A stretch of DNA of 22,541 nucleotides. Source: a virus. The stretch spans positions 1-22,541 of IMG/VR virus record IMGVR_UViG_3300022752_000423, one strand, 5' to 3'. Shown piece by piece: positions 13,723 to 19,144 of the stretch (positions within the stretch are counted from its first letter, which is position 1; each line of letters begins with the position of its first letter). Position numbers and translations under genes: made by a program. The notes beneath the pieces were generated by a model. The model saw only the letters and a list, made by a program, of their open reading frames with translations. It made no database searches and was not told the origin of the DNA.

Positions 13723-13861
13723 TATTCTGCAGGCTCACATTGACGAGCTGTGGGAGTTAATTGTTGCTGCTGAAGACCCTATCTATCGGGGTTTGATGTT
13801 GTCTAGGGTGTCTGATTTGAGTATGCGTATTCAGGCACTCAAAAATTCTTTAACAAAATAG
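13691..13861 (+). CDS. Small helical protein (56 aa)
   Basis: A 56-residue gene starts inside the preceding one and ends at TAG 13859-13861, explaining most of the gap before 13898. It begins MDSLEKLARISILQAHIDEL and is almost all helix, acidic and Leu-rich, with a second amphipathic helix near the end (SMRIQALKNSL). There are no Cys or membrane segments. The codons look normal. It may be a small replication or recombination accessory. No family recognised. Confidence 0.5.
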   Translation: MDSLEKLARISILQAHIDELWELIVAAEDPIYRGLMLSRVSDLSMRIQALKNSLTK

Positions 13862-13884
13862 CCTCCTAAACCTGTTTTTTGTGT

Positions 13885-13897
13885 TATCTTCTTCCTC
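13885..13897 (+). promoter_or_regulatory. Candidate leaderless promoter
   Basis: TATCTT (13885-13890) is a TANNNT -10 and is followed by seven bases and ATG 13898. No ribosome site is seen before this ATG (the bases are CTTCCTC), unlike most genes here, so a transcript starting at the ATG would explain its translation. Confidence 0.45.
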
Positions 13898-14260
13898 ATG
13901 GGAGAGTCAGTCAAATGTGGTATCTGTGGGCAACCGCTCAGCATGGATGCCTACTATAAACGCCTTGCTCGTCAGTTACCGGATGCTGATGAATGTAAAG
14001 ACTGCCGTGACCTGCATAAAGCTCCTGCTAAAGAAGTTCGAGTCAATCACCCTGTTTTAGGTGAAATTTTTTGCACTCCACATAGAGGCGAACTTGATGC
14101 AGATTGGAATCCTATTGACTCTAAGGGCAGACCTTATTTGCCTGGAGTGAGGATTTGTGGGAAGAAGGATTGTGTTAAGAGAGATCACATTATTTTTCAA
14201 GAGGAAACCCCTGCCAGCACAGAAGTTTTGACAGGGGCTACTGATGAGAGGGGTCAGTAA
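13898..14260 (+). CDS. Zinc-finger/HNH-like small protein, copy 1
   Basis: The 120-residue protein has CGIC (Cys7, Cys10) and CKDC (Cys33, Cys36), then Cys59 with His62. It ends with GELDADWNPIDSKGR, PGVRICGKKDCV (Cys87, Cys92) and His97. The last part resembles the CxNPxH end of HNH nucleases, but the catalytic His pair is not clear. A shorter relative at 16363-16629 has the same order of motifs, so these are paralogs flanking the initiator and helicase genes. DNA binding is likely; a regulatory or nicking role is open. Its stop overlaps ATG 14260. Confidence 0.6.
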   Translation: MGESVKCGICGQPLSMDAYYKRLARQLPDADECKDCRDLHKAPAKEVRVNHPVLGEIFCTPHRGELDADWNPIDSKGRPYLPGVRICGKKDCVKRDHIIFQEETPASTEVLTGATDERGQ

Positions 14261-14421
14261 TGATAAGTTTAGCAACACAATTGGACAATAATCCTAAAGG
14301 GTATAAACTAAATGAGGAGCCAGTAGTTTTGGTTACTGACTCCTCTACCGATAAAGCGACTATCGGCTTTACTATTCTAGCAGTGGATGGCCGAAGAAAG
14401 GCCTATTTTGAAAACTGCTAA
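14260..14421 (+). CDS. Small protein (53 aa) overlapping the initiator start
   Basis: ATG 14260 overlaps the previous stop (TAATG), and the frame stays open to TAA 14419-14421, giving 53 residues with alternating strands (PVVLVTDSSTDKATIGFTIL). It overlaps the next gene by 35 bases, more than the usual four. The same bases hold a strong hairpin and an inverted repeat, so the stretch may instead be a regulatory leader. The protein reading looks reasonable in composition, but I cannot decide between the two, and both may hold. Confidence 0.45.
   Translation: MISLATQLDNNPKGYKLNEEPVVLVTDSSTDKATIGFTILAVDGRRKAYFENC
14314..14366. repeat. Two inverted repeats upstream of the initiator gene
   Basis: First, GAGGAG-C-CAGTA (14314-14325) pairs with TACTG-A-CTCCTC (14334-14345) around an 8-base loop: eleven pairs and one A-C mismatch. 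Second, CCGATA (14348-14353) and TATCGG (14361-14366) are perfect arms seven bases apart. The second sits where a -35 region would be for TATTCT at 14373, so it is a candidate operator. No T-run follows, which argues against a terminator. Confidence 0.5.
14373..14378 (+). promoter_or_regulatory. Candidate -10 box of the initiator gene
   Basis: TATTCT fits TANNNT and is eight bases before ATG 14387, so a transcript would have a leader of only one or two bases. The gene has no ribosome site (AGCAGTGG precedes the ATG). The inverted repeat CCGATA/TATCGG ends seven bases upstream. Confidence 0.35.
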
Positions 14422-15001
14422 ATGGCAAAATTATGAGTCTGTCTGGGAGCATTCTAAAGCTTCAGGTAATGACCTACTTTTACTTCTTGTTCTCATAAAA
14501 TTTCGTCAATCTAAAACTTTTGCGACTAAAGAAACTATTGCTTTGAAGATGCGTTGCAATGTGGATACTGTTGATCGCTGTTTGAAAAGATTGAAGCGTT
14601 TGGGTGAGTTGGATTGGGATAAGGGTTCAGCGAAGTCTCAAAGAGCTAATTCTTATCGTATTTTGTTGCCAGGTTTAGACCTTGATACCCCCGCAAATTC
14701 ACCTGCAGTTTCAAGTTCGATACCCCCGCAAACTCGTGCCGAATACCCCCGCAATATCACCCCTCCAAATATAAGTAAACAGAATTTAAATATATATATA
14801 GAAAATATGATTTTTGGTGATGAGAAATGGGTCGAGTTATCTACTGAGATTGCTAAGCAATTAGGTTTATCAGTTTTGCAGGTTAGGGAGTCTTTAGATC
14901 GTTTTAAAGCTTCTCCAGTGTTCACTGCTGCTAAGAGTGAGCGTGAGAAATGTTGGAGATGGTTCAATTGGTTGTTAGCTGAAAAGAATGAAGGTAGATA
15001 G
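14387..15001 (+). CDS. Winged-helix replication initiator (O/DnaD-like role)
   Basis: The 204-residue protein has an N-terminal winged helix: DLLLLLVLIKFRQSKTFATK, then IALKMRCNVDTVDRCLKRLKRLGEL as recognition helix and wing (residues about 25-75). A Pro/Ser/Thr-rich linker (about 98-128) follows, then a helical C-terminal domain ending KCWRWFNWLLAEKNEG, similar to helicase-contacting domains of phage initiators. Three DNA repeats and an AT-rich stretch lie in the linker codons, like lambda gene O with its origin. The DnaB-type helicase gene starts one base after its stop. It is expected to bind the repeats and load helicase. Similarity to DnaD or O is by layout, not by strong sequence identity. 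Confidence 0.7.
   Translation: MAEERPILKTAKWQNYESVWEHSKASGNDLLLLLVLIKFRQSKTFATKETIALKMRCNVDTVDRCLKRLKRLGELDWDKGSAKSQRANSYRILLPGLDLDTPANSPAVSSSIPPQTRAEYPRNITPPNISKQNLNIYIENMIFGDEKWVELSTEIAKQLGLSVLQVRESLDRFKASPVFTAAKSEREKCWRWFNWLLAEKNEGR
14684..14755 (+). repeat. Three 14-bp iterons inside the initiator gene
   Basis: GATACCCCCGCAAA occurs at 14684-14697 and 14719-14732, and AATACCCCCGCAAT at 14742-14755; all share ATACCCCCGCAA. Starts are 35 and 23 bases apart. Read in the gene they give DTPAN, SIPPQT and EYPRN, one in each frame, so the DNA rather than the protein is conserved. Confidence 0.8.
14684..14810 (+). other. Candidate replication origin
   Basis: The three iterons are followed within 30 bases by an AT-rich run (14783-14810, containing TTTAAATATATATATAG), the normal place for strand opening. 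The origin lies inside the initiator gene and just before the helicase gene, the arrangement of lambda ori in gene O. Protein binding and melting are inferred. Confidence 0.7.
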
Positions 15002-16300
15002 ATGATTAGTTTTGATGATGTTTTTGAGAATCAGAAGGATATGGAGGCAAGGATTTTGGGTGCTGTTATTGAGCATCATGGTGTTGGTTTTCAAGATTTT
15101 GATTTGAATGCACAGGATTTTACTGTTCCTGGTTTTGCTGTGATTTGGGATGCTTTGGTTGAGTTGCATGGGAAGCAGGGTTCTTTTGATTGGGCTTTGT
15201 TGTATCAGAGGTTTGCTGCTCAAAGGTTTGTGGCTGTTAGGCAGGATTTGATGTATGCACAGGCTTTGGGTTGTTTTGCTCCTCAGTTGTTGCCTGTTTG
15301 GTTGCCTTTTATTTATGAGCAGTCGGCTAATAGGTTGATTCGGCAGTTTAGTTTGGAAGCTCAGGATGCTGATTCTATGCGTGATGTGCAGGTTAAGATT
15401 CAGGGGTTGTTGGCTCGTATTGAGCGGTCTAGGTTTGAGTTGCCTGATTTGAAATTGCAGTTGGAGGAAACTTTGGCTTCTATTTTGAATCCGGTGAAGA
15501 AGATTGCTACTTGTTACCCAAAGTTGAATGATTTGATTGTTGGGTTTAGACCTGGTTCGTTTTATGTGATTGGTGCTAGACCTGGTGTGGGTAAAACGCT
15601 GGTTGGTGTCGAGTTGGCTTGGCAGGTGTCCAAGAGTGTTCCTGTAGCGTTTTTTAGTTTGGAGATGACTAAGGAGGATTTGTTGCAGCGTGTTTATGCT
15701 CAGGAGTTGAATATCAAGCTTGACGATATGGAGCGTGGTGTTGTTTCTTCTGTTGATCAAGATAGGATGGAGCATTTGATTTTGAATGTTGATAGTCAAT
15801 TGTTTATGAGTGATCCTGCAAGTTTGACTGTAAGTAATATTCGTAGGTTTATTTTGAAGGCTCGTGAGAGACATGATTTGCGGGTTGTTTTTGTGGATTA
15901 TTTGCAGCTTGTTACTGATGAGAGTAAGGATACTTTGAGGGAACGGATTTCTAAGATTAGTATTGGTTTGAAGGCTTTGGCTAAGGAGTTTGGTATTAGT
16001 GTGGTTGCTTTGGCTCAGGTGAATCGTAGGGCTGGGGATGATGATAGGCCTTTGGCTAGTGATTTGAAGGAATCTGGGCAGATTGAGCAGGATGCTGATG
16101 TGATTGTTATGTTGTCTCGTCAGGCTAGTGAGAGGGATGAGCTGAATGCTAAGAGTCAACAGACTTTCTCTAATTTGAATGAGGCTATTGTTGTGAATAA
16201 GTCTTTAATGTTGTTGGATGTAGTTAAGAATCGTCATGGTAATAAGGGCAGTTTTTTGATGACTGTTTTGGGTCACTATTCAAGGTTAGGAGTGCACTAA
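15002..16300 (+). CDS. dnaB: DnaB-type replicative helicase
   Basis: The 432-residue protein has the DnaB layout. The N-terminal domain (about 1-140) is followed by a linker and a RecA-like motor. Walker A is GARPGVGKT at 191-199, the catalytic Glu is in FFSLEM (Glu221), Walker B is VVFVDYLQL at 295-303, the glutamine of ALAQVNR is at 339, and the DnaB signature SDLKESGQIEQDADVI is at 353-368. Hexameric helicases of this type unwind the fork on the lagging strand. The start follows the initiator stop by one base. Leucine is coded mostly by TTG, and the whole gene is rich in G and T, which opens a long meaningless frame on the other strand. No intein or nuclease domain is visible. Confidence 0.95.
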   Translation: MISFDDVFENQKDMEARILGAVIEHHGVGFQDFDLNAQDFTVPGFAVIWDALVELHGKQGSFDWALLYQRFAAQRFVAVRQDLMYAQALGCFAPQLLPVWLPFIYEQSANRLIRQFSLEAQDADSMRDVQVKIQGLLARIERSRFELPDLKLQLEETLASILNPVKKIATCYPKLNDLIVGFRPGSFYVIGARPGVGKTLVGVELAWQVSKSVPVAFFSLEMTKEDLLQRVYAQELNIKLDDMERGVVSSVDQDRMEHLILNVDSQLFMSDPASLTVSNIRRFILKARERHDLRVVFVDYLQLVTDESKDTLRERISKISIGLKALAKEFGISVVALAQVNRRAGDDDRPLASDLKESGQIEQDADVIVMLSRQASERDELNAKSQQTFSNLNEAIVVNKSLMLLDVVKNRHGNKGSFLMTVLGHYSRLGVH

Positions 16301-16362
16301 TGTATTGGGGTTTTGTTTTTATTGCTTTGATTGTTTTGGCTGCTTGTTGGGCGATTATGTAA
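16300..16362 (+). CDS. Twenty-residue membrane peptide
   Basis: A 20-codon gene fits exactly between the helicase stop (TAATG overlap at 16298-16302) and the next ATG, which follows its TAA without a gap. The peptide is one hydrophobic helix from residue 2 to the end (starting MYWGFVFIALIVL), long enough to cross a membrane. TTAGGAG lies 9-15 bases before the ATG. Perfect packing and membrane-like composition support translation, but at this size chance cannot be ruled out. Function unknown. Confidence 0.5.
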   Translation: MYWGFVFIALIVLAACWAIM

Positions 16363-16629
16363 ATGGCTTTGAACAGGGTTGAGTGTAGGCGTTGTGGGTT
16401 TAAGTGGGTTGTTTCGCCTGATAAGAAGGATGCTCGTGACTTGTTGTGTAAGAGCTGTCGAGTGAAACCGGCAAGAGTAGTTCAAAAGGGTGAATATCGT
16501 TGTGAGGCTTGGCAGGGTGAGGTTGATGCTGAACTAAATCCGATAGATCATAACGGGTTAGTTTTGCCTGGTGAGCGTGTTTGTGGGATGAAAGATTGTG
16601 TGAATCCTAAACATATTGTCAGTGGCTAG
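16363..16629 (+). CDS. Zinc-finger/HNH-like small protein, copy 2
   Basis: The 88-residue protein shares motif order with the gene at 13898: CRRC (Cys8, Cys11), CKSC (Cys29, Cys32), Cys47, GEVDAELNPIDHNG, PGERVCGMKDCVNPKH with Cys74, Cys79 and His84. CVNPKH is close to the CxNPxH ending of small HNH nucleases, although the first catalytic His is missing. It may bind DNA as a degenerate HNH protein. It begins directly after the TAA of the membrane peptide and probably depends on coupling. It is shorter than copy 1 at both ends. Confidence 0.6.
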   Translation: MALNRVECRRCGFKWVVSPDKKDARDLLCKSCRVKPARVVQKGEYRCEAWQGEVDAELNPIDHNGLVLPGERVCGMKDCVNPKHIVSG

Positions 16630-16632
16630 TTA

Positions 16633-16671
16633 TAGAGTTTTCATATCGGTCAAATAAATTTAGGAGAAGTA
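16633..16671 (+). promoter_or_regulatory. Candidate promoter and ribosome site of the SSB-like gene
   Basis: TAGAGT (16633-16638), the same -10 as the plus-strand one at 11949, lies in the 42-bp gap. A start near 16645 would give a leader of about 27 bases with TTTAGGAGAAG (16659-16669) before ATG 16672. No good -35. Confidence 0.35.
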
Positions 16672-16956
16672 ATGGCTGTTGTAAAAGTAGAAGGAACTGT
16701 GACTAAGGTTTTCGGTTCAAGCAATCAGGGGCTTTCGCTGGTTGAGAAGTTTAAGGGTCTGAATGGGGAAGAGTATTCTCGAACTTGGAGTTGCTGGTTT
16801 GCTGTGGCACATAATCTTGTGGAGGGCAGTGAAGTGACTGTCACAGGTAATCTCAGCTACAAGATTGAAGAGTATGAAGATAAGACAGGTAAGGCAGGAA
16901 GAAAAGTAAAGTTAGATATTAACAATGCTCAAGTTGCTGCAGACTTGCCGTTTTAA
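16672..16956 (+). CDS. SSB-like single-strand DNA-binding protein (minimal)
   Basis: The 94-residue protein has the strands of an OB fold: VKVEGTVTKVFGSS, then LSLVEKF, YSRTWSCWFAVAHNLVEGS, VTVTGNLSYK and a closing KVKLDINNAQVAA. It ends with DLPF, similar to the IPF/LPF tips of SSB that recruit other replication proteins, though the acidic tail is very short. SSB is usually 110-180 residues, so this is a compact version. Position between helicase and resolvase genes supports a role in coating single strands. Good ribosome site upstream (TTAGGAG). Assignment is from fold pattern, tip and context. Confidence 0.65.
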   Translation: MAVVKVEGTVTKVFGSSNQGLSLVEKFKGLNGEEYSRTWSCWFAVAHNLVEGSEVTVTGNLSYKIEEYEDKTGKAGRKVKLDINNAQVAADLPF

Positions 16957-17103
16957 ATGAAATCTTGGTTTGTAGGGTTTGCGTTTGCAACAGTCTTCTG
17001 TGTGAACGCACTCTACACTCCTCAACCCCTAGCAGTCATTGATTGGTTGTTGGGGGTTTTCTGTTATCTAGTGATCTGTATGAATTACTATGGCAAGAAA
17101 TAG
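16957..17103 (+). CDS. Small protein with two membrane segments (48 aa)
   Basis: ATG 16957 follows directly on the SSB-like stop and the frame runs to TAG 17101-17103, inside the resolvase gene. The 48 residues contain two hydrophobic helices: residues 3-19 (SWFVGFAFATVFCVNAL) and 25-43 (AVIDWLLGVFCYLVICM), joined by a short TPQP turn, with a basic end (YYGKK). The helices explain the gap of 133 bases and are coded with normal codons. It may be a membrane-active early protein; I know no family. Confidence 0.6.
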   Translation: MKSWFVGFAFATVFCVNALYTPQPLAVIDWLLGVFCYLVICMNYYGKK

Positions 17104-17524
17104 TTTCAGTTTCAGTGTTTTTGGTTTGAATCCTGCTCCTCAAGGATCTAAGAAGTATGTGGGGACTAGGCGGACAGCTTCGGGGAACAATATTCCTTTG
17201 ATTGTTGAATCTTCGGCTGCGTTACCTGCCTGGAGGAAAGCTGTCAGCGATGCAGTAAAACATGCGATGCTTGAGTCAGGCGATGATTCAAAGTTTGATT
17301 CTGCTGTGCGGGTTGATGCTGTCTTTTACATGAGGAAACCTCGAACTGTGTCTAGGCAGTATCCTCAGACTCCTCCAGATATCGATAAAGTCTGTAGATC
17401 ATTGCTCGATGCTGTGACTCATGGTGGGGTTTGGGTTGATGATGCTCTGGTGGTTGAGTTGCATGCTGTCAAAACTTGGGCTACCAATGAACCTGGGGTT
17501 ATTGTTACGATTACCGCTATTTAG
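17090..17524 (+). CDS. RusA-like Holliday junction resolvase
   Basis: The 144-residue protein matches RusA: an N-terminal strand with NPAPQGSKK, then a long basic part, TPPDIDKVCRSLLDAVTHGG (Asp97, Asp99, then Asp107) and VWVDDALVVELHAVK (Asp117, Asp118, Lys128). In RusA the acidic residues hold the metal and resolve four-way DNA junctions. It follows exonuclease, annealing and SSB-like genes, closing the recombination set. The start ATG 17090 overlaps the end of the membrane protein gene; there is no strong ribosome site, so coupling is likely. Length is near the family norm (120-150). Confidence 0.85.
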   Translation: MARNSFSFSVFGLNPAPQGSKKYVGTRRTASGNNIPLIVESSAALPAWRKAVSDAVKHAMLESGDDSKFDSAVRVDAVFYMRKPRTVSRQYPQTPPDIDKVCRSLLDAVTHGGVWVDDALVVELHAVKTWATNEPGVIVTITAI

Positions 17525-17541
17525 GTAACAAAATCGTTACC
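17524..17541. promoter_or_regulatory. Perfect inverted repeat GGTAAC-N6-GTTACC
   Basis: The arms are six bases each and begin on the last base of the resolvase stop codon. No T-run follows, so it is more likely a binding site for a dimeric protein or a short RNA hairpin than a terminator. Confidence 0.55.
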
Positions 17542-17552
17542 ATTCGACATGC

Positions 17553-17588
17553 GATTTGCAGTGTCATTTGCGGTGTGATTTGCGATAG
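17553..17588 (+). repeat. Three tandem 12-bp repeats
   Basis: GATTTGCAGTGT (17553-17564), CATTTGCGGTGT (17565-17576) and GATTTGCGATAG (17577-17588) follow without gaps. All share ATTTGC, and the spacing is about one helical turn plus one base. The third copy runs into TAGGAT (17586-17591), a possible -10, so the array covers the likely -35 zone of a promoter for the small-gene operon. Confidence 0.65.
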
Positions 17589-17631
17589 GATTTTCCTTGT
17601 AGTCAACAACGACTATCAAAACAAAGGAAAA
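17586..17631 (+). promoter_or_regulatory. Candidate -10 box and hairpin hiding a ribosome site
   Basis: TAGGAT (17586-17591) could be a -10. TTTTCCTT (17591-17598) is complementary to AAGGAAAA (17624-17631), the ribosome site of the gene at 17637, and between them TAGTC (17600-17604) and GACTA (17611-17615) form an inner stem. If transcription starts near 17598, the masking strand is absent; if it comes from upstream, the site would be paired. This is inference from pairing only. Confidence 0.4.
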
Positions 17632-17636
17632 CAAAA

Positions 17637-17774
17637 ATGACAAAAGAACAAATCTGGGAACTGCTAGAAATCTACAAGACAATGCAATCTGCCAACACGA
17701 TTACTCAATACAATGATGCTTTTGAAGAATTACACATTTTTATTGAGGAACACTGCCTAAAGGTGGCTGCATAA
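17637..17774 (+). CDS. Small helical protein (45 aa)
   Basis: A 45-residue gene beginning MTKEQIWELLEIYKTMQSAN, acidic and largely helical, with one Cys near the end. AAAGGAAAA (17623-17631) is a good ribosome site six bases from ATG, and the stop overlaps the next start (TAATG). It opens the small-gene operon behind the repeat array. No family recognised. Confidence 0.6.
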   Translation: MTKEQIWELLEIYKTMQSANTITQYNDAFEELHIFIEEHCLKVAA

Positions 17775-17965
17775 TGTTAGATCAGTTTCTTAGAGCAACA
17801 AACGCTTATCAAGCTTGGCTTGACTGTGGAAAAGATTATGCGAGTTTTGAGCATCTTTACCATGAATGGGATAAAGAGTGTGTAGAAATGATGCGACTTT
17901 CTGGCATGAATCGCATGATGGTTATCAATCAGATTCGTAAAGCGTTAGGAATCGTGACATCGTGA
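17774..17965 (+). CDS. Small helical protein (63 aa)
   Basis: The 63-residue protein is made of three helices: LDQFLRATNAYQAWLDCGK, FEHLYHEWDKECVEMM and MNRMMVINQIRKALG. It has two Cys, many Met and aromatic residues and no membrane segment. Start and stop both overlap neighbours (TAATG, GTGA). I do not recognise it; such early actinophage proteins often interfere with host proteins, but nothing in the sequence tells which. Confidence 0.6.
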   Translation: MLDQFLRATNAYQAWLDCGKDYASFEHLYHEWDKECVEMMRLSGMNRMMVINQIRKALGIVTS

Positions 17966-18069
17966 AACGCATAATCGGGAAAGTTATTGAACTAACAATC
18001 TTTTATGGCCTGATTTTTTGGCTTGTCACTATTTGGTTTCAAGCGATGGCGAATGGGGATATGTTCTGA
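17962..18069 (+). CDS. One-helix membrane protein (35 aa), GTG start
   Basis: The 35-residue product starts at GTG 17962 (GTGA overlap as in the mutase gene). It has a basic start (MKRIIGK), one membrane helix at about residues 10-27 (ELTIFYGLIFWLVTIWF) and a short tail. The positive start predicts N-in, C-out. The TGA at 18067-18069 overlaps the ATG of the next gene. It explains most of the space between neighbours, and two more small membrane genes occur in this operon. Function unknown. Confidence 0.55.
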   Translation: MKRIIGKVIELTIFYGLIFWLVTIWFQAMANGDMF

Positions 18070-18308
18070 TGTGTGAGAAGTGTCGCCCTGCTCGTGAACT
18101 TACAGCAGACATAGCTGAACGGATGAATGCAACCGATTTATGTAATGCAGAAAAAACTCGTGAATACTATCGCAGGCAAGGCGAAAAGCGTGAGCGTGAA
18201 CGCATCATTGAATTATTGACTAGACAATCTTTTTTTTGGACTGGCGATAAACAAAATTTGACTTTAGGTAAAGATGAACTTATTGCTCTTATCAAGGGAG
18301 AGAAGTAA
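18069..18308 (+). CDS. Small cytosolic protein with ERxRII motif (79 aa)
   Basis: The start is taken as ATG 18069, overlapping the previous TGA. A TTG at 18018 in frame would add 17 residues (including CHYLV and EWGYV) and cannot be fully excluded. The 79-residue protein has CEKC at residues 2-5, a helix rich in Arg and Glu (REYYRRQGEKRERERIIELL) and a C-terminal helix (GKDELIALIKGE). The ERxRIIxLL segment recurs in the next gene. The conserved helix suggests a shared partner. Function unknown. Confidence 0.65.
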   Translation: MCEKCRPARELTADIAERMNATDLCNAEKTREYYRRQGEKRERERIIELLTRQSFFWTGDKQNLTLGKDELIALIKGEK

Positions 18309-18529
18309 TGGCTAATGATTCCAGCAGTGACCAATTAAGCGACTACTATCAGGCTTTGGAGCATGAAGCCAAGTTACAGCGTGAAGCAGCAAACGCTGAG
18401 CGTATCAGGATAATCAACCTGCTACTAGATCAAAACATTATTCGTAGATGTGCTGCAACAGACAAGCTCGTGGCATTCAACACACACGGGACTGAGGTCG
18501 TTTACATCAAAGACCTGGAGGAAAAGTGA
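18308..18529 (+). CDS. Small cytosolic protein with ERxRII motif (73 aa)
   Basis: The 73-residue product has a long first helix (DYYQALEHEAKLQREAANAE) running into ERIRIINLLLDQNIIRRC, like the preceding gene, and ends with VVYIKDLEEK. The order and charge pattern are the same, so the two are probably paralogs despite low identity. ATG overlaps the previous TAA (TAATG), with GGGAGAAG upstream. Function unknown. Confidence 0.65.
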   Translation: MANDSSSDQLSDYYQALEHEAKLQREAANAERIRIINLLLDQNIIRRCAATDKLVAFNTHGTEVVYIKDLEEK

Positions 18530-18744
18530 TGTTTAGTTGGTCAAATCAAACTCAGAGAAGAATTAGATATTTATCAAGTCAAATCTTTCAAACAGGTTTT
18601 CACGAAGGCTATCAAGAACATAAAAAATCTGTTTTAGATTTATTGATTGTTGCAAGAAAACATGCAACTGCAATTGAATCAGGTCTCAGATTAGATGTTA
18701 TTCAAGAGTTAGTTAATGCGATAGAAAACCTGGAGCAATCATGA
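18529..18744 (+). CDS. Small helical protein with TGFxxG motif (71 aa)
   Basis: ATG 18529 overlaps the previous TGA (TGATG) and has GGAGG seven bases upstream; a GTG three bases earlier is also in frame. The 71-residue protein reads FQTGFHEGYQEHKKSVLDLL, then a Leu-rich helix ending IQELVNAIENLEQ. The QTGF..G segment returns in the gene at 19272 and, more weakly, at 18890. It has no Cys or membrane part. Function unknown. Confidence 0.65.
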   Translation: MFSWSNQTQRRIRYLSSQIFQTGFHEGYQEHKKSVLDLLIVARKHATAIESGLRLDVIQELVNAIENLEQS

Positions 18745-18890
18745 ACAGTGAACTGAAGTTACTTATTGTTGCGACAAGTGTATTACTTGTTGGTTTCTTG
18801 TTTTTGTTGAACGCTAAAAGTCGCTGTGAAAATGTTGAATATCAAGATCTAAATGGCACACACACTACTTTGGTTTGTAAAGGAAAATAA
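18741..18890 (+). CDS. Membrane-anchored small protein with two Cys outside (49 aa)
   Basis: ATG overlaps the previous stop (ATGA). The 49-residue protein has one membrane helix at about residues 6-24 (KLLIVATSVLLVGFLFLL), followed by a 25-residue tail NAKSRCENVEYQDL and THTTLVCKGK, with Cys29 and Cys46. The tail is probably outside the cell and the Cys pair could form a disulfide. It looks like a signal anchor rather than a cleaved signal, since no AxA is seen. Its TAA overlaps the next ATG. Function unknown. Confidence 0.6.
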   Translation: MNSELKLLIVATSVLLVGFLFLLNAKSRCENVEYQDLNGTHTTLVCKGK

Positions 18891-19144
18891 TGATTGATTC
18901 AGGTGTAGTAAAAAACTGTAGCAACTGTGCTGAGACTGGCTGTCAATGTGCCAGGTCGAATGCTGTAAACATTTTTAGTCGAGAATACAAGGCAGGTGAA
19001 CTCAAAGGTCGCAGAGATGAAGCTACTCGCACTACTGATGCTCTAATCGAGTTAGAGCGTAAAGGTGTTATCACTAACGCTCAAATGCAAACAATTTTCG
19101 ACCTTATTTTAGAGAAGTTGACTGATGTGAAAGACATTCCCTAA
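18890..19144 (+). CDS. Small protein with Cys cluster and GELKGR helix (84 aa)
   Basis: The 84-residue protein has four Cys at residues 10, 13, 18 and 20 (NCSNCAETGCQC), a likely zinc site, followed by YKAGELKGRRDEATRTTDAL and two helices (LIELERKGVITNAQM, IFDLILEKL). The G...G R pattern followed by a long helix is like the genes at 18529 and 19272. It is coupled on both sides (TAATG). No known family, but it belongs to the same local group of small helical proteins. Confidence 0.65.
   Translation: MIDSGVVKNCSNCAETGCQCARSNAVNIFSREYKAGELKGRRDEATRTTDALIELERKGVITNAQMQTIFDLILEKLTDVKDIP

Noticed and set aside
14975-16159. A 394-codon open frame on the minus strand opposite the helicase gene
   Set aside because: The helicase reading is certain. 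The opposite frame is open because the gene is G/T-rich and uses TTG for leucine. Its product is a low-complexity mix of Ile, Leu, Asn, Ser and Gln with no domain.
17024-17058. Terminator-like AACCCC...GGGGTT followed by T residues
   Set aside because: It has a 23-base loop and lies inside the 48-codon two-helix membrane gene; a functional terminator there is not needed.
18018-18068. TTG start adding 17 residues to the gene at 18069
   Set aside because: It would overlap the 35-codon membrane gene by 52 bases; ATG 18069 gives the TGATG overlap typical of this operon. The extension has an interesting CHYLV/EWGYV reading, so it is kept as a minor doubt.
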